From positions 1 through 64,000 of the forward strand of contig CAKTFN010000005.1 of assembly GCA_934561055.1 (NCBI GenBank): a stretch of 64,000 nucleotides of DNA, read 5' to 3'. The notes under the pieces were generated by a model, which ran no database searches, was not told the origin of the DNA, and worked only from the letters and a program-made list of their open reading frames with translations. The position numbers and the translations under genes are program-made. The first letter of the stretch is position 1. Every line of letters starts with the position of its first letter. Source of the DNA: an uncultured Eubacteriales bacterium (GTDB lineage: Bacteria > Bacillota > Clostridia > Oscillospirales > Acutalibacteraceae). This document shows, piece after piece, positions 26,568 to 33,994 of this stretch.

Positions 26568-27161
26568 CTACTTGTTTTCCAAAAAATTTATTTTTTTTGC
26601 GGCCTCAACGATATATATCACTCCGGAAATAACGGCAACAACCGCCGTAAGCGCAAGAAGTACGTTTGAAAGAACGGAAAGTTCAAACGGAAGCGTTTTT
26701 CCGAGATACAACCATTCATTGAGCGCAATAATCAGTGCGATGAAAATCATCTGAGAAGCAGTCTTGATTTTTCCGAAAATATTCGCCGGGATAACAATTC
26801 CGTCCGTCAATGCAATCATACGAACGCCCGTAACGGTATATTCACGAAGAAGAATCACAAATGCCGTAAAAATGTAACATTGCCCTTTGAGCATCAGCGC
26901 AAGCAGCGCCGCCGTAATGAGCATCTTATCCGCAAGCGGATCGAGAAGCTTTCCGAGCGAGGTGACCTGATTTCTGCTTCTTGCAAGCTTTCCGTCAATG
27001 AAATCGGTAATTGACGCCGCCCCGAAAACAATCAACGCATAAAGGTTTGCGTGCGGAATATTCAAAATCAAAAGCACAAGAAAAACGGGCGCAAGCGCAA
27101 TTCTCAAAAGGGTCAGCCTGTTCGGCGTGTTAAGCTTTTTTTCTTTTTTATTCTGTTTCAT
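26568..27161 (-). CDS. pgsA: CDP-diacylglycerol-glycerol-3-phosphate 3-phosphatidyltransferase
   Basis: 197 aa polytopic membrane enzyme making phosphatidylglycerophosphate from CDP-DAG and glycerol-3-phosphate. The CDP-alcohol phosphatidyltransferase signature is intact: DFIDGKLARSRNQVTSLGKL followed by LDPLADK. The N-terminus NTPNRLTLLRIALAPVFLVL is typical of PgsA. Several hydrophobic helices follow. It is the last gene of recA-recX-rimO-pgsA, 49 nt after rimO; pgsA next to rimO is common in Firmicutes. CdsA, which makes its CDP-DAG substrate, is encoded at 48.6-49.5 kb. Confidence 0.96.
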   Translation of the reverse strand: MKQNKKEKKLNTPNRLTLLRIALAPVFLVLLILNIPHANLYALIVFGAASITDFIDGKLARSRNQVTSLGKLLDPLADKMLITAALLALMLKGQCYIFTAFVILLREYTVTGVRMIALTDGIVIPANIFGKIKTASQMIFIALIIALNEWLYLGKTLPFELSVLSNVLLALTAVVAVISGVIYIVEAAKKINFLENK

Positions 27162-27210
27162 GATAATTTCTGCGAAAGACCGACGAAAACAAGCAGAGAA
27201 CTTCTGCTTT

Positions 27211-28542
27211 TCAGCCGGTCACAACCTCACCGACGAGGTCGCAATCCTCCGTAGCAATAATTTTGACAGAAACAAAATCACCGGGAAGAAGTTCTTCTTC
27301 CGTTGAAATTATGACAATGCTGTCAATTTCAAGGCAATCCATATAGGTTCTGCCGGTATAAAAAAGGTTTTCTTCATCAAAGCCGTCAACAATGACTTTG
27401 AACGTTTTTCCGATCTTTTCATTTTGTTTTTCCTCAAAAATTCCGTATTGCTGCTCCATAATCAGTTCGGCACGGTGTTCCTTGATTTCCGGCTCAATCT
27501 GATCTTTCATCTTTGCGGCAAGGGTTCCCTCCTCCGGCGAAAAAGCAAAGCAACCGAGTCGGTCAAACTTCGCCTCTTCGACAAAGCGCGAAAGAGTTTC
27601 AAAGTTTTCCTCCGTTTCACCCGGAAAACCGACCATAACCGTCGTTCTGATAATCACTCCGGGAATTCTCTCGCGAAGTTTTTGAACGAGTGCAAGAAGC
27701 GATCTTTCATCGCCTGTGCGGTTCATTCTTTTGAGAACGTCGGCATCGGCATGTTGAAGCGGAAGATCAATGTACTTGCAGATTTTTTCTTCCTCGGCAA
27801 TCGTATCTATAAGCTCGTCTGTCATGCATTCGGGATAGCAATAAAGCAGGCGGATCCATTCAATTCCGTCAACCTTGCAAAGTTTTTTGAGAAGTTTTGC
27901 AAGCATGAATTCGCCGTAATTGTCCGTACCGTAGCGCGTAGTGTCCTGAGCGATCAGGACAATTTCCCTGACGCCCGATTCGGCAAGGTTTTTTGCTTCT
28001 TCAAGAATGCTTTCAATTGTTCTGCTGCGAAGCTTTCCGCGGATTGCGGGGATTGCACAGTAGGAGCAACAGTTTGAGCAGCCCTCTGCAATTTTCAAAT
28101 AAGCAAAATGGTGCGGAGTTGAAAGAATTCTGTCGCCGTCAATCGGAAGCGAAAGCTTGCTCGGAAACTCGCAAACCCGCTTTTTTGAAAGAACTTCGCG
28201 GCAAATTTCGGCGATATCACCGTTCTTTCCGATTCCGATGATTCCGTCAATTTCGGGAATTTCCTCGATGACTTCGCTTTTATATCTTTGCGCAAGACAG
28301 CCTGTGACAAGAAGCGCACCGACAAGCCCCTGATTTTTGAGTTCGGCAACCGAAAGAATTGTTTCAATCGCTTCTTTTTTTGCTTCTTCAATGAAGCCGC
28401 ACGTATTTACGATAACGAGATCTGCGCCCTCAACTTCGGGCGAAATGACAAAACCGTTCTGTCTGAGAAGTGCAAGCATTGCCTCTGCGTCAACCTGATT
28501 TTTCGGACAACCGAGAGAGATCAAAGCAATCTTTTCATACAT
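27211..28542 (-). CDS. rimO: Ribosomal protein S12 methylthiotransferase
   Basis: 443 aa radical-SAM enzyme that adds a methylthio group to the Asp of ribosomal protein S12. The N-terminal UPF0004 domain starts MYEKIALISLGCPKNQVDAE, with further cluster ligands in VNTCGFIEEAKKE and TGCLAQRY. The radical-SAM motif CSNCCSYC (CxxxCxxC) is central. A TRAM domain closes the protein. The ATG at 28542 is chosen over the upstream frame because GAAGGAGAG precedes it and the N-terminus then matches the family. It overlaps the recX end by 8 nt. Two [4Fe-4S] clusters are expected from the family. Confidence 0.97.
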   Translation of the reverse strand: MYEKIALISLGCPKNQVDAEAMLALLRQNGFVISPEVEGADLVIVNTCGFIEEAKKEAIETILSVAELKNQGLVGALLVTGCLAQRYKSEVIEEIPEIDGIIGIGKNGDIAEICREVLSKKRVCEFPSKLSLPIDGDRILSTPHHFAYLKIAEGCSNCCSYCAIPAIRGKLRSRTIESILEEAKNLAESGVREIVLIAQDTTRYGTDNYGEFMLAKLLKKLCKVDGIEWIRLLYCYPECMTDELIDTIAEEEKICKYIDLPLQHADADVLKRMNRTGDERSLLALVQKLRERIPGVIIRTTVMVGFPGETEENFETLSRFVEEAKFDRLGCFAFSPEEGTLAAKMKDQIEPEIKEHRAELIMEQQYGIFEEKQNEKIGKTFKVIVDGFDEENLFYTGRTYMDCLEIDSIVIISTEEELLPGDFVSVKIIATEDCDLVGEVVTG

Positions 28543-29155
28543 CAAAAAACTCTCCTTCATTTTCGGCAACGAGAGAAAGCGCCGCTTTGATTTCACCGAA
28601 GCCGTATCCTGCACGGACGAGAGCATTGATTGTTTTTTGAACGCCTTTTTCCGTGCTTAAATTTCTGTAATATTTTTTCATTATAAGGTCATAAAGTTCG
28701 TTTTCATCAAACTCCAGCGTATCAAGAACCTTAGAAACAATCTCACGGTCAACGCCTTTTTTGAAAAGCTCCTGCTCAATTCGTTTTTTTCCGAAATGTT
28801 TGAGTCTTTGAAGCTCCGACGCATAGGAAAAAGCAAAGCGTTCATCGTCAACATAACCGTAATCGCGAAGTTTTTCGACAGCCTCCGTGGCACCTTCGGA
28901 AAAGCCTTTTTGACGAAGCTTCAAAAGAAGTTCTTTCTCGCTGTGGTCTCGCCTTGAAAGGAGATCACTCGCCTTATTGAACGCACGGCGGACATTCACC
29001 TCGTTTTCAAGGAATTCAAGTTCTTCCTCACCGATCTCGCTTCCTTCGCGAACGGACGCAAGAAGCGGAAAATCGCCGTCAACGGTCATTTTATATTCGC
29101 CGTCAAGAAGAATATGAATCTTGTTTCCACGTCCCTGCTTAAACGAAATTTTCAT
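28535..29155 (-). CDS. recX: Recombination regulator RecX
   Basis: 206 aa, built of small three-helix repeats. Motifs: ALLSRRDHSEKEL-like segment (SDLLSRRDHSEKELLLKL), LRDYGYVDDERFAFSYASE, FGKKRIEQELFKKGVDREIV. RecX binds inside the RecA filament groove and limits its activity. Its start overlaps the recA stop by one base (TAATG), so the two are translationally coupled. Length is within the family range. rimO starts inside its 3' end. Confidence 0.93.
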   Translation of the reverse strand: MKISFKQGRGNKIHILLDGEYKMTVDGDFPLLASVREGSEIGEEELEFLENEVNVRRAFNKASDLLSRRDHSEKELLLKLRQKGFSEGATEAVEKLRDYGYVDDERFAFSYASELQRLKHFGKKRIEQELFKKGVDREIVSKVLDTLEFDENELYDLIMKKYYRNLSTEKGVQKTINALVRAGYGFGEIKAALSLVAENEGEFFDV

Positions 29156-30255
29156 TAATCGTCATCATCAACGGCAATGTCAATTTTTGCTCTTGCTTTT
29201 GAAACGCTTCTGACCGTCGGAACCGGAGCGGCCTTAGGAGAAGCCTTTTCTTCGGGTTCACGGTTCTTTTTGCTGTTGACGGCTTCAAAAATTTTCTTTT
29301 CGATTTCATCGGCAAGACCCTTCTCCTTTTCAAAAAGGAGTTTGACGTTTTCTCTGCCCTGGCCGAGCCTTGTTTCGCCGTATGAAAACCATGCACCGCT
29401 CTTGTTGATGATTCCGTATTCAACACCGAGATCAACAAGTTCGCCCGTGTGAGAAATTCCCGTGCCGTACATAATGTCAAAAATTGCCTCTTTGAACGGC
29501 GGAGAGACCTTGTTTTTGACAATCTTCGCCTTTGTTCTTGATCCTATGAACTCGTTACCCGGCCCCTTGATTACCTCGGCTTTACGGACGTCAATTCTGA
29601 TTGAAGAATAAAATTTCAGTGCGCGGCCGCCGGTTGTAACCTCCGGATTGCCATAAATTACACCGACTTTTTCACGAAGCTGGTTGATGAAAATAACAAG
29701 AGTATTTGACTTTGCAACGACACTTGTGAGCTTTCTGAGCGCCTGAGACATGAGTCTTGCGTGAAGTCCGACGTGGCTGTCGCCCATTTCTCCTTCAATT
29801 TCGGCTCTGGGAACAAGAGCCGCAACCGAGTCAACAACGATAATATCAAGCGCGCCGGAACGTGCAAGTGCTTCTGTAATTGAAAGCGCATCCTCACCGT
29901 TGTCCGGCTGAGAAACAAGGAGCGAATCAACGTCAACGCCGAGCGCCTTTGAGTAAACCGGGTCAAGTGCGTGTTCCGCATCGATGAAAGCCGCCTCGCC
30001 GCCCGCCTTCTGAGCCTCTGCGATACAATGGAGCGCAAGGGTTGTTTTACCCGAGGATTCCGGACCGTAAATTTCAACGATTCTTCCCTTCGGAAGGCCG
30101 CCGACACCCGTTGCAATGTCAAGAGCCACCGAGCCGGTATGAATCGCTTCAACGTTAAGCTCCGTGCTTTGACCGAGGCGCATAATCGCACCCTTTCCGT
30201 ATTGTTTTTCTATCTGAGCGAGCGCCGTATCCAAGGCGGTTTTTTTGTCAGCCAT
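29155..30255 (-). CDS. recA: Recombinase RecA
   Basis: 366 aa DNA-dependent ATPase for strand exchange and LexA co-protease activity. Walker A GPESSGKTTLALH, Walker B-type DIIVVDSVAALVP, the RecA signature ALRKLTSVVAKSN and NQLREKVGVIYGNPE (loop L1/L2 region) are all present. The tail is acidic (VDDDD). The Shine-Dalgarno site AGGAGG is about 7 nt before the ATG. Upstream is a consensus promoter with a LexA-type palindrome just after the -10, so SOS induction is expected. It is first in recA-recX-rimO-pgsA. Confidence 0.98.
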   Translation of the reverse strand: MADKKTALDTALAQIEKQYGKGAIMRLGQSTELNVEAIHTGSVALDIATGVGGLPKGRIVEIYGPESSGKTTLALHCIAEAQKAGGEAAFIDAEHALDPVYSKALGVDVDSLLVSQPDNGEDALSITEALARSGALDIIVVDSVAALVPRAEIEGEMGDSHVGLHARLMSQALRKLTSVVAKSNTLVIFINQLREKVGVIYGNPEVTTGGRALKFYSSIRIDVRKAEVIKGPGNEFIGSRTKAKIVKNKVSPPFKEAIFDIMYGTGISHTGELVDLGVEYGIINKSGAWFSYGETRLGQGRENVKLLFEKEKGLADEIEKKIFEAVNSKKNREPEEKASPKAAPVPTVRSVSKARAKIDIAVDDDD

Positions 30256-30273
30256 AGATGTTCCTCCTGTTGT

Positions 30274-30321
30274 CGTACAAATGTTCGTTTGTATTATATA
30301 TCATTTGATTTCAAAAATCAA
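30274..30321 (-). promoter_or_regulatory. recA promoter with LexA/DinR-type operator
   Basis: On the minus strand TTGATT (30316-30321), 17-bp spacer, TATAAT (30293-30298). Downstream is CGAACATTTGTACG (30274-30287), one mismatch from the Gram-positive LexA box CGAACN4GTTCG. The box covers the expected transcription start region. Confidence 0.85.
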
Positions 30322-30418
30322 CCGTTTTTTATTAAATCTTCCCGTTTTCAAAGCGAAAAAGAGACGGCGGACTTCAAGGAAGAACGCCGTCAAAAATTTT
30401 AGCGGTCCGAAAACGAAA

Positions 30419-31039
30419 TCAGGCGGCCTTTGAGGTTGAAAAGCTGATTCCGAAGATTGAAAGAATCTTGTAAATGATTGTCTTGATCATTTCAAGAATG
30501 TTGTTGACCTTGACTGACTGTTCCGGAGTCTGTCCGGCGTCAAGAACGTTAATTTCAACGTTTGAGTTGAAACCATAAACGGTGAAGAACTGATAGTTTG
30601 ACTTATAGCAGTTTACGGTAACTCTTCCGCAGCCGTTAAATGCGTCGTATTCGCATCTTGCAAGCGTTCTGGGAATGTTGACCGTTGCAAGTGAGGTGCA
30701 GTTTTCAAAAGCTCTGCTTCCGATTGTTGTCACACCTTCGGGAATTGTGATTGAAGTGATTTTGTTGCATCCCGAAAAAGCGGCAGAACCGATTCCCTGA
30801 ACGGCATATTTAACGTTGTCGATTGTTGCGGTGTCGGGAATAACAACGTCCGTGTCAAAAATAAGAGTGTTCGTAACTTTTGTGAGAGTCGCGGTTCCGT
30901 ATTCGTTGACTCTGAATTCATAAGCGAGAGCATTGACGTCGATGTTGATTTCGATTGCCGAAGCGCAGACCGAAACGGCGCCGAAAATCATCACAAGAGT
31001 GAGCAAAAGAGAAAGCGTCTTTTTGAAAGTCTTTTTCAT
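30419..31039 (-). CDS. Secreted BspA-like leucine-rich-repeat protein with C-terminal helix
   Basis: 206 aa. Signal peptide 1-27 (KKTFKKTLSLLLTLVMIFG). A short beta domain is followed by BspA-type LRR_5 repeats: GIGSAAFSGCNKITSITIPE, TIGSRAFENCTSLATVNIP, YDAFNGCGRVTVNCY. These repeats mediate host or matrix binding in other gut bacteria. The last about 30 residues are a helix (ILEMIKTIIYKILSIFGIS) of the kind shared by many secreted proteins here. AGGAGA precedes the ATG. It stands alone between recA and the divergent rpmB. Confidence 0.8.
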   Translation of the reverse strand: MKKTFKKTLSLLLTLVMIFGAVSVCASAIEINIDVNALAYEFRVNEYGTATLTKVTNTLIFDTDVVIPDTATIDNVKYAVQGIGSAAFSGCNKITSITIPEGVTTIGSRAFENCTSLATVNIPRTLARCEYDAFNGCGRVTVNCYKSNYQFFTVYGFNSNVEINVLDAGQTPEQSVKVNNILEMIKTIIYKILSIFGISFSTSKAA

Positions 31040-31164
31040 AAATAAAATCTCCTTGTATTTTTAAGTTCGGTTATATTATAGTTTGATAATATAAAAAAGT
31101 CAACAAAAAATCGTATATTCTTAAAATATTTAATGAATGAACAAAAACTTTTTTTCAAAAAGAC

Positions 31165-31193
31165 TTGCTTTTTGTGTCTATATCTGATAAAAT
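31165..31193 (+). promoter_or_regulatory. rpmB promoter
   Basis: TTGCTT (31165-31170), 17-bp spacer, TAAAAT (31188-31193), 45 bp before the start. Confidence 0.7.
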
Positions 31194-31238
31194 ATTTCTC
31201 GCTTATGGTTCACTAATAGTTTTAAGGAGGTGCTGAAG

Positions 31239-31427
31239 ATGGCAAAATGCGATTACTGCGGTAAGGATGTATCCTTCGGCATTAAGGTTTCTCACTCACA
31301 CAGACGTTCAAACAGAACCTGGAAGCCCAACGTTAAGCGCGTAAAGGCTATCGTAAACGGCTCACCGAAGCGCGTTTACGCTTGCACACGTTGCCTTCGT
31401 TCCGGTAAGGTTACCCGTGCAATCTGA
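31239..31427 (+). CDS. rpmB: 50S ribosomal protein L28, zinc-binding form
   Basis: 62 aa. The ATG at 31239 (MAKCDYCGK) has AAGGAGG 8 nt upstream; the ATG three codons earlier overlaps the Shine-Dalgarno site. L28 sits near the E site of the large subunit. The protein keeps both CxxC pairs (CDYCGK and CTRCLR), so it is the C+ form that binds zinc. The C- paralogue used under zinc starvation is not in this window. HSHRRSNRTWKPNVK is the L28 core. It is a monocistronic unit with its own promoter and terminator. Confidence 0.96.
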   Translation: MAKCDYCGKDVSFGIKVSHSHRRSNRTWKPNVKRVKAIVNGSPKRVYACTRCLRSGKVTRAI

Positions 31428-31442
31428 TTAAAATTGAAACTT

Positions 31443-31470
31443 GGGGCTTTCTCTCAAAAGCCCCTTTTTT
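31443..31470 (+). terminator. rpmB terminator
   Basis: The stem GGGGCTTT / AAAGCCCC with loop CTCTCA is followed by six T. Confidence 0.92.
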
Positions 31471-31525
31471 CGTTCTGACTGCTTAACGACCCAAACGGGA
31501 TTATCGGATAATCCCAACATAACAC

Positions 31526-31612
31526 GCCGGCGTGATGGAATTGGCAGACGTGACGGACTCAAAATCCGTTGGTAGCGATACCGTGCGGGTTCAAGTCCCG
31601 CCGCCGGCACCA
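31526..31612 (+). tRNA. tRNA-Leu (CAA)
   Basis: 87-nt class II tRNA. The acceptor GCCGGCG pairs with CGCCGGC. The anticodon stem ACGGA/TCCGT encloses CTCAAAA (anticodon CAA, reads UUG). It has a long variable arm, T-loop TTCAAGT, and CCA is encoded. Confidence 0.95.
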
Positions 31613-31652
31613 AAAGGTTATTTTGTTCACAAGACAAAATAACCTTTTTCAG
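31613..31652 (+). terminator. tRNA-Leu terminator
   Basis: The stem AAAAGGTTATTTTGT / ACAAAATAACCTTTT (15 bp perfect) follows the CCA end directly and has a TTTTTC tail. It is symmetrical, so it could act in both directions. Confidence 0.88.
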
Positions 31653-31774
31653 TTTTGTCCTCTTTTAAAAGGATTGCTCTTGCTGTTGCCGTAATTTCAT
31701 ACTGCATACAGCCAAAAATTTTCACGGCAAAACCTGAAAAACATACTGTTTTCAAAAATCAAACAACAAAAATA

Positions 31775-31812
31775 TTTGCCGCACACAAAGCAGAAACTTT
31801 GTGTGCGGCAAA
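31775..31812 (-). terminator. Terminator of the 658-aa Cys-repeat gene
   Basis: The stem TTTGCCGCACACAAAG / CTTTGTGTGCGGCAAA (16 bp perfect) is 16 nt after the stop. A-rich sequence on the plus strand supplies the U-tract. Confidence 0.88.
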
Positions 31813-31828
31813 ATTATTTTACAAGCAT

Positions 31829-33805
31829 TTATTTGTTGTAATGAAGTGCTCCGCACTTACAAACCTGTTCAACGCCGAGGAACTTAATGATTGCTCTGAG
31901 AATCTTCCAGAAAAATGCCTTGATTCCGGTTGAATGGCAAATACATGAGCAGTTCTGAGAAGGGTCAACGTGAGTAATTTCCGTGCCGCAACGGTCGCAC
32001 TTGTTGTCGTTGTCTTTGTCAACATGACCGAGAGCGGGAATAACCTTTTCTTCAACACTTGCGCCGCAGTTTGCACAAACTCTTTCGGCGGTAAGTCCGT
32101 CTTCCGTGCAGGTCGGCTCAATGTCCTTTTTGCCTTCGGCAATAACATATTCGTGGTCAAGAAGCGCAGTTTCCTCCGGTTCAACAACAAGACCGCAGCC
32201 TTCACGCTGGCAGTGCTTTCCTTCGGTCTTTCCCTTTTCGGTGCAGGTTGCCGGAACGGCAATGCTGTCAACAACCCAATCATGACCGAGAGCTTCTTCC
32301 GACTGAGTCGGTTCAACTGTAACCGTTCCGCAGACGGAGCACTTCTTTCCTTCGCTCATTCCGGCCTTTTCGCAAGTTGCCGCAACTGCGGGAATGATTT
32401 CTTCGGTGTGTCCCTTTGCGGGAATTTCGGTTGATTCGGCCTTGTAATCGCAACGGGTGCAATGTTCGGCCTTAGACCAACCGGCTTCGGTGCAGGTTGC
32501 TTCTTTTCCTTCTTTGTCAACAACAATATCGTGGCCGAGTTTCGGAATTGTCTTTACGGTTTCGGAATAGCCGCAAACAGAGCAGGCTGTTCCGGCGGTG
32601 TTTCCGTCTTCGGTGCAACTTTCAGCCTTTGCGGCAACTTCAGCCATCTTATGTCCTGTAGCTTCAACAGCCACAAGACCTTCCTTAACATCACCGCAAT
32701 AGGAGCACTTTACTCCGGCAGTATATCCGGCTTCGGTGCAGGTTGCTTTCTTTTCCGGAATGTTTTCATAGTTGTGGCCGAGAGCTTTGATCTCTTCTCC
32801 GCCTCTTGAAGCGGCGCAACCGTCACGGGCGCATTTTTCCTTTGCTTCGTGGCCGGCTTCGGTGCAGGTAGGATAAACTTTCGGAGAAATTACAACCCAT
32901 TCGTGGCCGAGCGGGTCAATTGTTTCATTGAGTTCTTGGTGGCAAACACTGCACTCTGCGGTTTTTGAGCCTGCTTCGGTGCAAGTTGCGGGTACTTCAA
33001 CAACATTGATCCATTTATGTTCGCCCTTGACTACTTCTTCCTTCTCGTAGCCGCAAACGGAACATTGCGAAACAGTCAATCCGTCTTCGGTGCAGGTTGC
33101 GTCCGTTGACTTGTCGTCGTCTTTAACGAAAGTATGGCTTACGGAATTAATCTGCGGTGCAAAAACGGTGTCGCCCTTAACCGAGTCAACAGCGGTTCCT
33201 TCTTCACCGCTGTTAACTACCCATTCATATGTATAATGGAAATACTTGTTGGGAGAAGTTACGGTAACCTTGTCTTTGATACCGTCGGCAATGCTTTTTG
33301 CCGAAGCGCCGTAAATTACTTCCTCTTTTTTAAGTTCTTCCTCAAGGTCGCTGTTGAGGAAAGTTACACTAACCTTGAAGTTTTCAATGTTGAGCGGAAG
33401 AACCTTGGAATTCTCACCGGCAGTCGCTTTGATATATACTGTTAATTTACCTTGTCCCGAAGCCGCAACAAATTCCTTTGCACCGCTTGCAACGGTGATT
33501 TCCGGCTTGTCCGCATTGCAGGTAATGTTAACGTTTGAAAAAACTTCTTCACCCTTGTTGTCTCTGCAAAGGGAATAAGTAATTTTTCCTTCGCCCGAAT
33601 AAGTCGGCTCGGGAAGGGTTTTAACGTTATCGGCTTCGCCGTTCTTAGGAACGATGAGAGTGCTTTCTTCTTCCGAAAGAGCCCATTCAATCGCCGCCTT
33701 TTCCGCGTCTTCGGCGCCGACAAACGGAACGGCAAAAGAAGACAGCATAAAAACGCACATAAGAACAGCTAAAATTTTCTTCGTTTTCAAAACAGTCTGT
33801 TTCAT
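31829..33805 (-). CDS. Secreted Cys-repeat surface protein with C-terminal helix
   Basis: 658 aa, AAGGAGG before the ATG. Signal peptide 1-31 (KKILAVLMCVFMLSSFAVPF). About 35-235 is a beta-rich region of unknown family. About 235-610 is nine repeats of about 40 residues of the form ATCTEAGxxxxxxCxxCG...ALGH. A final half repeat is followed by a Cys/His cluster (NCSCICHSTG). The end has an amphipathic helix (IKAFFWKILRAIIKFLGVEQ) and a short CKCGALHYN coda. Each repeat has a Cys at TCT plus a CxxC and a terminal His, so zinc or disulfide stabilisation is possible. It is monocistronic with a terminator. Probably a stalk or adhesin; the binding partner is unknown. Confidence 0.75.
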   Translation of the reverse strand: MKQTVLKTKKILAVLMCVFMLSSFAVPFVGAEDAEKAAIEWALSEEESTLIVPKNGEADNVKTLPEPTYSGEGKITYSLCRDNKGEEVFSNVNITCNADKPEITVASGAKEFVAASGQGKLTVYIKATAGENSKVLPLNIENFKVSVTFLNSDLEEELKKEEVIYGASAKSIADGIKDKVTVTSPNKYFHYTYEWVVNSGEEGTAVDSVKGDTVFAPQINSVSHTFVKDDDKSTDATCTEDGLTVSQCSVCGYEKEEVVKGEHKWINVVEVPATCTEAGSKTAECSVCHQELNETIDPLGHEWVVISPKVYPTCTEAGHEAKEKCARDGCAASRGGEEIKALGHNYENIPEKKATCTEAGYTAGVKCSYCGDVKEGLVAVEATGHKMAEVAAKAESCTEDGNTAGTACSVCGYSETVKTIPKLGHDIVVDKEGKEATCTEAGWSKAEHCTRCDYKAESTEIPAKGHTEEIIPAVAATCEKAGMSEGKKCSVCGTVTVEPTQSEEALGHDWVVDSIAVPATCTEKGKTEGKHCQREGCGLVVEPEETALLDHEYVIAEGKKDIEPTCTEDGLTAERVCANCGASVEEKVIPALGHVDKDNDNKCDRCGTEITHVDPSQNCSCICHSTGIKAFFWKILRAIIKFLGVEQVCKCGALHYNK

Positions 33806-33937
33806 GGAAACGCCTCCTTAAATGTACTTGATGTAATTATACAACGAAAGAATTTATAAAGCAAGTCATAAACAGAAATTTTTTCAATTTTTTAAAAATG
33901 ATTCATTAATATTAATAATTACACTTGAAAATTAAAT

Positions 33938-33965
33938 CAAAAAGACAAAGGACGCCGAAGCGTCC
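33938..33965 (-). terminator. Terminator of the 1165-aa surface protein gene
   Basis: The tetraloop stem GGACGC-TTCG-GCGTCC on the minus strand is followed by TTTGTCTTTTTG. Confidence 0.88.
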
Positions 33966-33994
33966 TCTGCCGTAAAAACAGTTATTTTAACCTG

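Noticed and set aside
31655..31933. 92-aa plus-strand frame after tRNA-Leu
   Set aside because: It crosses a perfect terminator hairpin and the 3' end of a convergent gene; no Shine-Dalgarno site.
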